18,696 nt of DNA, from the NCBI GenBank assembly GCA_036397995.1, contig DASWHX010000024.1:1-18696 (forward strand). Reading direction: 5' to 3'. This document shows, one piece after another, positions 1-7,408 of this stretch. The notes under the pieces are model-generated. The model made no database searches and was not told where the DNA came from. It worked only from the letters and a program-made list of their open reading frames with translations. Both the position numbers and the translations under genes were made by a program. Source of the DNA: DASWHX01 sp036397995. GTDB lineage: Bacteria; Bacteroidota; Bacteroidia; Cytophagales; Cyclobacteriaceae. Numbering within the stretch: the first letter of the stretch is position 1; each line of letters begins with the position of its first letter.

Positions 1-30
1 TTATTTCAGTATTCAGTTGCCTGCAAGATA

Positions 31-60
31 AAAAAAATCCTCCACCGGGAGGATTTTTTT
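31..60. terminator. Bidirectional intrinsic terminator
   Basis: This is a perfect 13-bp stem (31-43 with 48-60) around the 4-base loop ACCG. The stem has a GC core (TCCTCC/GGAGGA) flanked by seven A on the left and seven T on the right, so it works as a rho-independent terminator in either direction. On the minus strand it lies behind the lipoprotein gene. On the plus strand it could end a gene lying left of the window. Confidence 0.85.
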
Positions 61-73
61 AAGAAAGTGAAGG

Positions 74-106
74 ACCGGCCGGGGCTAAACCCAATCCCCG
101 GCCGGT
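74..106 (-). terminator. GC-rich hairpin just after the lipoprotein stop codon
   Basis: An 11-bp perfect inverted repeat (74-84 with 96-106, arms ACCGGCCGGGG/CCCCGGCCGGT) with an 11-base loop begins 10 bases past the stop codon of the minus-strand lipoprotein gene. No uninterrupted U tract follows directly, but the terminator at 31-60 comes about 14 bases later. The pair therefore looks like tandem termination, or a 3'-end-stabilising hairpin followed by a terminator. Confidence 0.7.
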
Positions 107-116
107 TATTGGTAGG

Positions 117-1034
117 CTAGTTGACCCTCACTACAAGAAATTTAGACGTATTCCAAAAGCGGTCAGGATTTGTAATAACCAGGCTCGCAAGTAATTCTCC
201 ATTTTCAGATTCTTCAATCTTATAGGAATCTTGCGGATGATTGGTAATTACCCTAACCTTCTTCACCATTAATGGAATAGTCTGAGTCTTTTGAATATCT
301 ATACGAAGGAAATTATCTCTATCTACTTCACTGTTTAAAGCTGACACCGCGCCTAATCCAAGTATTCCTCCCTCCTTCTTAATAATTTGCTTCTCTTCAA
401 GTTCCTTTAGGGTGCCGGTTGCGACAAAACCGGAAGACAGTTCCTCAAGGTTTCGGGAAATCAATTTCTTTTGATTCTGGATAGTCGCAATTTGCACTTG
501 ATTTACGGCCGATAATGTATCTACTCTAATGGTCAGGAATCTAACATTGTCATCCAATGTTTGATTTCTGAATGCCAAATCTTCAAGTCTGGTAGTTAAG
601 GAAGTAATTTCTTCATCCTTTTCTACAAGTTTTGTATTTACCCGTGCTACCAGTTTCTTAAACTCAGCAACCTGAAAATTTGAATTCTTAAGTAAATTCT
701 GCAATTCAGTGATCTTTTCTTTATTGGTTGTCATTAAAGAATTGATTGCCTGTAAATCATTAACAAGACTTTTTCGCATTTCATGATCAAACTCAACATC
801 CTTGCTTGCATTAGTTGCAATCATATTTTGCTTCAGCTTTATTACAGCCAGATTATCTTCAATTTCGCTAATTGTTTCCAGGTATGAATTCATACTGGAA
901 TCCATTTCCTCCAACTGGTTGGTGAGTTCATTATTCCTGATTTCAAGATCTTTTAATTTCCCATTATCGCATCCCATCAGCAACACCGGAAGTGCCAACA
1001 CCATAAACACATACCTCTTCATTATCCGTTTCAT
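117..1034 (-). CDS. Coiled-coil lipoprotein, function unknown
   Basis: From the chosen start (ATG at 1034) the protein has 305 residues. It opens with a basic stretch and a hydrophobic segment ending in LPVLLMGC, a lipobox with the lipidated cysteine at residue 22, so it should be exported and anchored in a membrane. Roughly residues 30-200 are a long heptad-rich helical region, consistent with an extended coiled coil. The C-terminal ~90 residues are compact and rich in beta-type sequence, ending KFLVVRVN. I recognise no enzymatic motif. The open frame runs upstream to an ATG at 1061, but those codons lie in a 15-bp tandem duplication and would give an unusually long acidic/basic leader before the signal peptide; ATG 1022 is also possible. 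It is the last gene of the minus-strand series and is followed by two hairpins. A structural or scaffold role at the envelope is only inferred. Confidence 0.8.
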   Translation of the reverse strand: MKRIMKRYVFMVLALPVLLMGCDNGKLKDLEIRNNELTNQLEEMDSSMNSYLETISEIEDNLAVIKLKQNMIATNASKDVEFDHEMRKSLVNDLQAINSLMTTNKEKITELQNLLKNSNFQVAEFKKLVARVNTKLVEKDEEITSLTTRLEDLAFRNQTLDDNVRFLTIRVDTLSAVNQVQIATIQNQKKLISRNLEELSSGFVATGTLKELEEKQIIKKEGGILGLGAVSALNSEVDRDNFLRIDIQKTQTIPLMVKKVRVITNHPQDSYKIEESENGELLASLVITNPDRFWNTSKFLVVRVN

Positions 1035-1064
1035 TTCCATTCTCATTTCTTCCATTCTCATTTC
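1035..1064. repeat. 15-bp perfect tandem duplication at the lipoprotein start
   Basis: The 15-mer TTCCATTCTCATTTC occurs twice back to back (1035-1049 and 1050-1064). Read on the minus strand each copy holds two in-frame ATG codons. Because the unit is 15 bp, gain or loss of a copy keeps the frame and changes only the leader or the number of possible start codons. Confidence 0.85.
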
Positions 1065-1248
1065 TCTATGCTTTTATATTTACTCTTAATTTTAACTTTG
1101 GTTGATACTTTATAATGTCAAAATGTACTCCAAAATACTATCTGCCTCATATTCAAATAATTACAATAATTCCGAAACGATTTTTGTTGTCATTTTGGGA
1201 ATTTATTTGGCAAAAAGGGATAGAATTACCCGCTAACATCACCTGTAT

Positions 1249-1740
1249 TTATTTAATAACGAAGCGGATGGATAATCCAATGTTATCAACCCACGGTCCG
1301 GCATCTTCAACAATATTGAATCCTGGTTTCCAGTCAATGCCAATGTTCAGTGGTATGTCATCAAAGGTATATTCGAAGCCAAGAATTCCGTCAACACCTA
1401 CGACCGAGTGATAATCCCTGTCCTCATAAAACCAGGGGTGGTTGCCATAACCTCTCCATGATCCAAAATGCCCTCCAAAGCCACCGTAGAATTTAAAGTT
1501 TGGAATACTAAACGCTGGAGTATAGAATTCTACCAATCCACCGATATTAATTCCACGCCAGATACTTTCCAGTTGTCCTTCAAACGACATTGTTTTATTA
1601 ATAAAATGTTTAACAGAAATACCTGCAGTTGAGCCGACTCTGATTCCAACAGCAGAGGAATAGTCCTGGCTATAAGCTCTGATAGAAATTCCGGGCAAAA
1701 TAATTAATAAAGCGAACGCAAGTTTTCTAAAAGGTTTCAT
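1249..1740 (-). CDS. Small outer-membrane beta-barrel protein
   Basis: The 163-residue product has a classic signal peptide: basic MKPFRK, a hydrophobic core at 7-20, and probable cleavage after AYSQ near residue 25. The mature part consists of alternating-polarity strands with many glycines and aromatics (VGIRVGSTAGISVKHF, FKFYGGFGGHFG, LGFEYTF, IGIDWKPGF) and ends in a strand with aromatic-X-X-Lys. This matches the small outer-membrane barrel-like proteins common in Bacteroidota. About 135 residues would allow roughly eight strands. No substrate or partner can be named. It lies between the response-regulator gene (137-bp gap) and the lipoprotein gene (about 200-bp gap), so it could be a target of that regulator, but I found no promoter to support this. 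Confidence 0.82.
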   Translation of the reverse strand: MKPFRKLAFALLIILPGISIRAYSQDYSSAVGIRVGSTAGISVKHFINKTMSFEGQLESIWRGINIGGLVEFYTPAFSIPNFKFYGGFGGHFGSWRGYGNHPWFYEDRDYHSVVGVDGILGFEYTFDDIPLNIGIDWKPGFNIVEDAGPWVDNIGLSIRFVIK

Positions 1741-1877
1741 AAACTATTTTTTGGTGATACCAAGTAGTACAAGCACTATTCCTGTTTACAATTTACTGTA
1801 TATCAGGTGCTTAACGCATAATTCAAAATTTGCAGATTGTCGAAATGGCAGGATAATTTTCGATTTGAAATCAGGAG

Positions 1878-3248
1878 TTAATTTAGTTGTTTTTCATGTG
1901 GGTGTTCTTCCATTTCCTTGAGCATCCGATAAATTGTAGAAAAACCAACATCAAGCTTTTTTGCAACCAGCTTTACGTTATTATCATATTTATTAAGATA
2001 AGATTTTACGATCTTATGTGTATGTTCCCTCAAGGTAAGTTCACGGTTTGTATCCTCTGAGAATGAATCATCAGACGAGCCGAAAGTAATATCCTCCGGC
2101 AGTATTTCTACTTCGTTAGACATTACAGCGGATAATTCTATAATTGAGCGCAGTTCGCGGACATTTCCCGGAAAAGAATAGTCGAGTAACATCTTTTGCG
2201 CACTACGGCTCATTACTTTAAGCAGCAGATCATTTTCTTTGCAAAAGTTTTCCAGGAAAAACCTGGCAAGCATGAGCCTGTCATTTTCTCTTTCCCGTAA
2301 AGGCGGCATATTGATGGTTAATCCAAAAAGACGGAAATAGAGATCATCCCTGAAATTGCCTTGCTTCACTTCTTCCTGAAGGTTACGGTTCGATGCCACA
2401 ATAATTCTGCAATCCGTCTTTACAGGTTTGTTAGAACCAACCCGGGTAATTTCTTTTTCCTGAAGTGCCCGAAGCAATTTAGCCTGAACTGAAAGATCCA
2501 TTTCACCTATTTCATCTAAAAACAATGTGCCACCATCTGCTTCCTCAAACTTCCCGATTCTCCTGGCCTGAGCACCGGTAAATGCTCCTTTTTCATGACC
2601 AAATAATTCAGATTCGACTAACTCTCGCGGAACCGCTGCCATATTTACCGGTACAAAGTTGCCTTTTTTCCTTGTGGAGTTATAGTGAATTGCTTTGGCA
2701 GCAAGTTCTTTACCTGTGCCCGTTTCACCGGTAATCATAACTACTATATTGGTTTTAATTGCTTTATCTATCAGCTCAAAAACTTTCTTCATTGGTTCAC
2801 TATTTCCAATCAGTGAGCGTTTGAAATCATATTTAACTTCAACTTCTTTTTGGAGGGTTTCAACTTTTTTCTGAAGACCGCGTTGATTTCGAATATTCTG
2901 CACGACATTAAGCAGGCGATCCCGGATATCTTTAGTCTTCACCAGGTAATCATAGGCACCTAACCTCAATAATGAAACGGCGGTTTCAATACTTTCCTGC
3001 TCACTAATAATAACTACCTCAATGTCCTGTTTAAAACTCTTGATCTCTTTCAAAACCTTCTCACCTTCCATATCCGGTAAGCGGTAGTCAAGGGTAATAA
3101 TATCCGGGTTATGCTTAAGAGCATCGATACATTCTTTTCCTGACTTGAATTTCATAACCTGGTAGTCAGGGTTTAAGGAAAGGTTATAAGTCAGCAATTC
3201 ACTGTACCATTCATCATCTTCGACTACAAATATTTTTAATTCACTCAT
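1878..3248 (-). CDS. NtrC-family sigma54-dependent response regulator
   Basis: This 456-residue protein has the complete three-domain layout of an NtrC-type activator. The receiver (about 1-120) has acidic residues D11 and D12, phosphoacceptor D54 in ITLDYRLPD, S82 and K104. The AAA+ ATPase (about 145-385) has Walker A GETGTGKE at 174-181, the sigma54-contacting GAFTGA loop at 221-226, Walker B TLFLDEIGEM at 241-250, a SNRN sensor I near 286-289 and the PGNVREL sensor II region at 360-366. A Fis-type helix-turn-helix fills about 405-445. The intact GAFTGA implies that it remodels RNA polymerase-sigma54 at -24/-12 promoters. It starts 10 bp after the stop of the hybrid kinase gene, which makes it the cognate output regulator. 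Its target genes are not visible in the window. Confidence 0.95.
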   Translation of the reverse strand: MSELKIFVVEDDEWYSELLTYNLSLNPDYQVMKFKSGKECIDALKHNPDIITLDYRLPDMEGEKVLKEIKSFKQDIEVVIISEQESIETAVSLLRLGAYDYLVKTKDIRDRLLNVVQNIRNQRGLQKKVETLQKEVEVKYDFKRSLIGNSEPMKKVFELIDKAIKTNIVVMITGETGTGKELAAKAIHYNSTRKKGNFVPVNMAAVPRELVESELFGHEKGAFTGAQARRIGKFEEADGGTLFLDEIGEMDLSVQAKLLRALQEKEITRVGSNKPVKTDCRIIVASNRNLQEEVKQGNFRDDLYFRLFGLTINMPPLRERENDRLMLARFFLENFCKENDLLLKVMSRSAQKMLLDYSFPGNVRELRSIIELSAVMSNEVEILPEDITFGSSDDSFSEDTNRELTLREHTHKIVKSYLNKYDNNVKLVAKKLDVGFSTIYRMLKEMEEHPHEKQLN

Positions 3249-3258
3249 TTTTAAGAAT

Positions 3259-5838
3259 CTAACTTTTAATTTTGTGAGGTTTTATACGTTCAACTTCGCT
3301 TTCTAATTGTTGAATTATTTTCTTGCCGTCTTTTTCTAAATTTTTAATGTGAAGGTTAAGTTCTGTAATCTCCATTTCATTTCTGCCGGCACCTTCAATT
3401 GATTTCAGAATTTTTACAATGTCATTTAAACCGAGATGCCTGCATGGCGGAACCATCTTATGCGCGACTGATGCCAGATCTTGCTTATTTCCCTCATTCA
3501 GTTTTTCTTTCAACTCTTTCATTCCATTTGAGAAATTATTGATAAAAAGAACGAGCATGTTATACACAAAATCAAGATCATTATTGCCAATTTCAAATAA
3601 ATTGTTTAGGTCAAGCTCATTTGTATCCGCGACACCTTTCGTCTGAATCTCAAGCTGGTCCCAACCAATGAAGTTAGCAATTGAGTTGATCAGTATCGAT
3701 TCTTCAATAGGTTTAACCAGGAATCCATCAAATCCTGCTTCAACACATTTTGCCCTTTCTGTATTGTTGGTGGTAGCGGTAAGTGCAAGTATCGGAATTG
3801 TGCTTTTACTTTCGGCCCGTATTTTTTTTGTTAATGTTATACCGTCAAGACCGGGCATTTGGATATCCATGAGTATCAGGTCAACAGGTTTTTCTTTCAG
3901 AATTTGTTGAACATCATGCGGTCGATCCGTGGTGATTACTTTAGCATTATTGTTCTCAAGAATGGTTCTGAATAACAAGAGATTGTACTTCTCATCATCG
4001 ACCACCAAGATTATTTTCTCTTTAATTATTCCTTTAGCAGGGGTTAACTGCTTACCGGTTTCAGGCAAATCTTTTTCGGTGCCGATTGGGTAAATGATTT
4101 CAAAATTGAAAGCACTCCCCTGACCTACGTTGCTGGTCGCCCAAATTTTTCCGTTTTGAGCATCAACCAGTTTCTTGCAAATGCTTAAGCCTAATCCTGA
4201 TCCTCCATATTCACGAGCGGTGCTGTTGTCTACCTGGTTGAAGGTTTTGAAAATGGCAAAAATTTTACTCGGCGGAATACCTATTCCTGTATCAATAATG
4301 CTGGTTTTAAGTTTGCACCGGTTTGCTCCAATGTTTACACTTACTTTAATTGTAATTGTGCCGGACTTGGTAAACTTGATTGCATTATTTACCAGGTTGA
4401 TCAAAATCTGCCTGTACCTTACAGGATCTCCAATAAGAATTTCAGGAACATTATCCACACCAATTTCCAGCTTTAAAAATTTTGATTCCGCAAAGGGTTG
4501 TAATGCCTCCTTAACTTCTTCAATACAAACCAGTGGCTTAAAGCCAATTTCTTCCAGACTAACATTCCCACTTTCGAGTTTAGAATAATCCAGAACATCA
4601 TTGATCAGAGCAAGCAAATGCTCAGAGGATTTGGAAAGTACATTGAGGTAAGCCTTTTGCCTGGTATCCATGGATGTTTTTTCCAATTGCCTGGCAAAAC
4701 CCAGGATAGAGTTAATCGGAGTTCGAATCTCGTGACTGATATTTGAGAGGAATTCTTCTTTTACTTTCGCTAATTTTTCCGCCTCATCCTTTGCATCCTG
4801 CAGTTTTCTTCGGGTTTGGTTATTTACCGAAACATCTCTTATAATGATTATCACCAAAATTGTAAACAACGCCAATGAACCACCCCCTATCCAATAAATT
4901 CTGTTCTTGGTCATTTGGGTCATTATTTCAGCGCTTTGTGATTGTTCTAATGATATTTGTCTTTCTCTCTCCTCAAACTTGTTCATAAGACTCCGTATCC
5001 GGGTCATTATTTCATTATCCAGCTCAAATAATTCTATTTCCCTGGCCATCATGCTTTCAACTGAACTTTTCTCATTTTGTCTCATTTGCGCTACCGCGGA
5101 AACTAACTTTTCCTTAAATGCATCTAACTCTTTTGAACCCTTTGGTTTAGCAGTGGAAAGGTTTCTTTCTGCCAGAGTAATTTGAGGTAGTGAGGTTGAA
5201 TCCGAGGCAGATCCTACCGCGGCAATTTCCGAACTTTCCCTTTCCTTATTTCTGGTTCCAAATATTCGCTGAAAAATATTTGGTCTCTTATTCTTTATTT
5301 CATCATCAACCTGGCTGGTTTCAAAAGGTGGAACATCCGGCAATACCTTTAGATCATCTCGATTATCTGAGCGGTCAATGAGCTCAAGATCCAGTAATGC
5401 CCTATCATACCTGTCGATATTTTCAAGAACCTGATTAAGTATATCTGCTCTCTTGTCATCCTGCTTCATCACTATAAGATCATTCATAACAAAGTACTTA
5501 TGATCTATAAGGTCAGATAAGGAATCCAGCCAAATTATTTCATGTTCGTCATCATGGCAGAGCTCATATAAGTCTGACAGCTTTCTTTCAATGGTTGTTG
5601 CGGTTTCGTAATAAGGAATCAGGTAATTTGCATCAAGGGTTATGGTATAAGCCCTTACACTCGACTCCGCGTTGGATAAATCAAAAAGTATCTCCTTCAT
5701 TTGAAGATTCTTCGGATTTGGTCTCGATTTCTCCTCAACAGTGGAAACTAACCGGGTAAGACTCTCAAAAGAATAGTAACCCACCAGAGAGATGGCAAAA
5801 AATATTAAAACGAATCCGGCAAGAATTTTACCTTTCAA
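3259..5838 (-). CDS. Hybrid sensor histidine kinase with receiver and HPt domains
   Basis: The 859-residue protein has a membrane segment at 7-23, a long extracytoplasmic region of about 24-315, a second segment at about 316-333 and a short coiled coil. Then follow HisKA (SNISHEIRTP, phosphoacceptor H369), HATPase (asparagines near 484-485, DTGIGI 516-521, GGSGLGL 545-551), a receiver (D614, D615, phosphoacceptor D658 in LILMDIQMPG, K709) and a C-terminal HPt domain (AHKMVPPCRHLG, H793). This gives a phosphorelay H369-D658-H793 to D54 of the downstream regulator. The sensor is mostly helical, resembling CHASE3-like or four-helix sensors. A polar low-complexity insert with a basic RNKER patch (about 155-240) interrupts it. 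The start is TTG: no in-frame ATG lies upstream before a stop, and the first ATG (residue 47) would remove the first membrane segment. The ligand is unknown. Confidence 0.93.
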   Translation of the reverse strand: MKGKILAGFVLIFFAISLVGYYSFESLTRLVSTVEEKSRPNPKNLQMKEILFDLSNAESSVRAYTITLDANYLIPYYETATTIERKLSDLYELCHDDEHEIIWLDSLSDLIDHKYFVMNDLIVMKQDDKRADILNQVLENIDRYDRALLDLELIDRSDNRDDLKVLPDVPPFETSQVDDEIKNKRPNIFQRIFGTRNKERESSEIAAVGSASDSTSLPQITLAERNLSTAKPKGSKELDAFKEKLVSAVAQMRQNEKSSVESMMAREIELFELDNEIMTRIRSLMNKFEERERQISLEQSQSAEIMTQMTKNRIYWIGGGSLALFTILVIIIIRDVSVNNQTRRKLQDAKDEAEKLAKVKEEFLSNISHEIRTPINSILGFARQLEKTSMDTRQKAYLNVLSKSSEHLLALINDVLDYSKLESGNVSLEEIGFKPLVCIEEVKEALQPFAESKFLKLEIGVDNVPEILIGDPVRYRQILINLVNNAIKFTKSGTITIKVSVNIGANRCKLKTSIIDTGIGIPPSKIFAIFKTFNQVDNSTAREYGGSGLGLSICKKLVDAQNGKIWATSNVGQGSAFNFEIIYPIGTEKDLPETGKQLTPAKGIIKEKIILVVDDEKYNLLLFRTILENNNAKVITTDRPHDVQQILKEKPVDLILMDIQMPGLDGITLTKKIRAESKSTIPILALTATTNNTERAKCVEAGFDGFLVKPIEESILINSIANFIGWDQLEIQTKGVADTNELDLNNLFEIGNNDLDFVYNMLVLFINNFSNGMKELKEKLNEGNKQDLASVAHKMVPPCRHLGLNDIVKILKSIEGAGRNEMEITELNLHIKNLEKDGKKIIQQLESEVERIKPHKIKS

Positions 5839-5936
5839 AGGTTTTAAGTTAATTCAGATAATCTTCAAGGCTCAATTAATGTTCCAGCAAAACACAGTTC
5901 AATTTAAGCAAAATTTAGCCCTTTTCTATTAAAAAT

Positions 5937-5983
5937 TTGTCAAAATGAGACATTTGGAATGGGTGATATTGTTATTTTGACAA
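5937..5983 (-). terminator. Long-loop inverted repeat at the end of the metallo-hydrolase gene
   Basis: TTGTCAAAAT (5937-5946) is the exact reverse complement of ATTTTGACAA (5974-5983), with 27 bases between. The right arm covers the last codons and part of the stop of the gene ending at 5972. Read on the minus strand, the structure is followed by ATTTTTAA, so it could be a weak terminator or a 3'-end stabiliser. The arms are AT-rich and the loop is long, so it could also be a protein-binding palindrome upstream of the kinase gene. Confidence 0.4.
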
Positions 5984-6715
5984 CAAGATGAATTGTCCAT
6001 CATTAAGTTTTTCAATTTCTACTTCCGCCGAATTCAAGACTTCTTCGCCCATATGTGTCAAGTATATCTTTCCTGCATTTAATCTATGCAGATTTTGCGT
6101 CAGGGTTTCATAATCCATATGATTGACCCCACGATTTGTTAAAAAATTGCAATCCACAATAAAAATATCGGCACTTTCCGAAAGTTCAATGAGGTTATCA
6201 GTCCACATAGTATCTCCCGAAAAAGCAATGATAAAATCATCTATAGTCAACCTGATTCCGTGTGGGTAAGATTCCGGAGTATGAACCACCGGCAGAGCAC
6301 TGATTTTACAAAAATCCAAATCAATTTCTTCTTTGTCTATATAATAGTGAAAAGTGATATTTTGTTTATCTATCAGATTACTTGTTCCAGGATACAGACA
6401 TTCCATTAAATCAGAGATTCTTTTCTTTCCTTCCTTAGGTGAGGTAATGAAGAATCCTTTACTCTTATGATTGCCAAATTCGGCATCAAGGATCAAGTTG
6501 GGAATTCCTCCGAAATGATCACCATGAAAATGGCTGATTGCAATTCCTGAAATTTCCTGGAAACAATATCCACATGCTTTAAGTTTGGTAAGCGTGGTGG
6601 ATCCGCAATCCAGAAGTATTTTTTTCCCCAGATGACTGACCAAAAAACTGGTATTTGCCCTGCCTCCGGAGGCAAATGCATCACCACATCCAAGTATATG
6701 AATAAATGATTCCAT
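5972..6715 (-). CDS. RNase Z-like metallo-beta-lactamase-fold hydrolase
   Basis: The 247-residue soluble protein has the metal ligands of the metallo-beta-lactamase fold in order: SHFHGDHFGG with H62, H64, D66 and H67; a third-motif histidine in VVHTPESYPHG (H145 or H152); D168 in FSGDT; and H221 in LTHMG. The N-terminal LGCGDAFASGGRANTS and the overall order resemble ribonuclease Z and arylsulfatase-type relatives. It is shorter than typical RNase Z (about 300 residues), and I do not see the long flexible tRNA-binding arm, so tRNA 3' processing cannot be assumed. It stands alone, with 114 bp on its upstream side and 133 bp before the kinase gene. The family includes tRNases, phosphodiesterases and sulfatases, so the substrate stays open. 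Confidence 0.85.
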   Translation of the reverse strand: MESFIHILGCGDAFASGGRANTSFLVSHLGKKILLDCGSTTLTKLKACGYCFQEISGIAISHFHGDHFGGIPNLILDAEFGNHKSKGFFITSPKEGKKRISDLMECLYPGTSNLIDKQNITFHYYIDKEEIDLDFCKISALPVVHTPESYPHGIRLTIDDFIIAFSGDTMWTDNLIELSESADIFIVDCNFLTNRGVNHMDYETLTQNLHRLNAGKIYLTHMGEEVLNSAEVEIEKLNDGQFILLSK

Positions 6716-6829
6716 ACTAAGCTTACTTAATAATGTTCCAAAATCCGAATGTCAGGAGATTCCATTTTCTGCTGTGTAAAACATTGCCAAATTCACGAAG
6801 CCGGAAAAGATTGATGTAAGGACTACTCT

Positions 6830-7075
6830 TTACGGTTCGTCTGTAGGTTCTTTACCCTTCGTTTTAATATACCAGATTATCCCGCCTGTTAATGCTCCGG
6901 TAATAAGAAAAATATCTGCCATCGTAAATCCATGATCACCTGCTTTAAAAACGATGTATTGATAAGGTATGATCCCTGTGGTCCACTTAACAATCCACAT
7001 TATAACATAGCCAATCAGGATTCCATAAACAGGGAAAAAAACCGGCTTCGTATATCTTTTTATTCCACTACCCAT
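6830..7075 (-). CDS. Small two-helix membrane protein, unknown function
   Basis: The 81-residue product has two predicted membrane helices (about 11-30 and 51-70) joined by a loop containing PYQYIVFKAGDHGF, with a charged C-terminal tail (KTKGKEPTDEP). It begins 7 bases after the cupin stop codon, so it is probably the last gene of a glycosylase-cupin-membrane protein operon. I do not recognise the family. The close spacing and clean membrane pattern support it as real. Confidence 0.7.
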   Translation of the reverse strand: MGSGIKRYTKPVFFPVYGILIGYVIMWIVKWTTGIIPYQYIVFKAGDHGFTMADIFLITGALTGGIIWYIKTKGKEPTDEP

Positions 7076-7082
7076 TTTTGAA

Positions 7083-7403
7083 TTATAAATAATCTTCTCT
7101 TACCGGATTGAACACGTCAAGGATAGTGCAATCTGTTTGCGAATATCCGGAGTGCTTCACATTAGACGGAATTACTAAAACACTTCCTGCTTCTAAAACA
7201 TGTTCTGCACCATTGACTTTCAGAACGTAAATGCCATCAAGGACATTAACCACTTGTTCATGGTGGTGTGAATGTTCCGGAAGCGGGGAATTCGCCTTGA
7301 TTTTCCAGTAAGCAAATGTATTGTTTTGGGAATGAATAAATTTCCCTAAATAACCTTGAAAAACTTCTTTTGCTTCAATCTCATCAAGTTTGTAAGTATC
7401 CAT
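7083..7403 (-). CDS. Single-domain cupin protein
   Basis: Starting at ATG 7403, 5 bases after the stop of the DNA glycosylase gene, the product has 106 residues. Both cupin motifs are present: motif 1 as PLPEHSHHHEQVVNVLDG with likely metal ligands H44, H46 and E49, and motif 2 as LEAGSVLVIPSNVKHSGYS with P79 and H84. This is a minimal one-barrel cupin, probably binding a divalent metal. Such proteins range from enzymes to sugar or small-molecule binders, and nothing here fixes the substrate. The frame stays open to 7496, but that extension lies inside the glycosylase gene and adds no cupin sequence, so the shorter start is preferred. Confidence 0.88.
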   Translation of the reverse strand: MDTYKLDEIEAKEVFQGYLGKFIHSQNNTFAYWKIKANSPLPEHSHHHEQVVNVLDGIYVLKVNGAEHVLEAGSVLVIPSNVKHSGYSQTDCTILDVFNPVREDYL

Positions 7404-7408
7404 AATAA

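Noticed and set aside
2..31. Possible C-terminal end of a plus-strand gene (stop TAA at 29-31) directly before the terminator at 31-60
   Set aside because: Only nine codons are visible and they carry no recognisable signal; the position before a bidirectional terminator is suggestive but not enough.
1092..1099. Plus-strand TAACTTTG resembling a -7 promoter element
   Set aside because: No plus-strand gene follows for several kilobases; likely chance in AT-rich DNA.
1115..1411. Plus-strand open frame of 98 codons across the barrel gene's 3' end
   Set aside because: Most of it is antisense to the beta-barrel gene and the rest reads AT-rich intergenic DNA.
1741..1877. Terminator or promoter between the response regulator and barrel genes
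   Set aside because: I found no stem with a T tract and no -7 consensus on the minus strand; nothing can be supported in this gap.
4175..4588. Plus-strand open frame of 137 codons opposite the histidine kinase
   Set aside because: It mirrors the conserved HATPase region on the other strand and has no start context or family resemblance.
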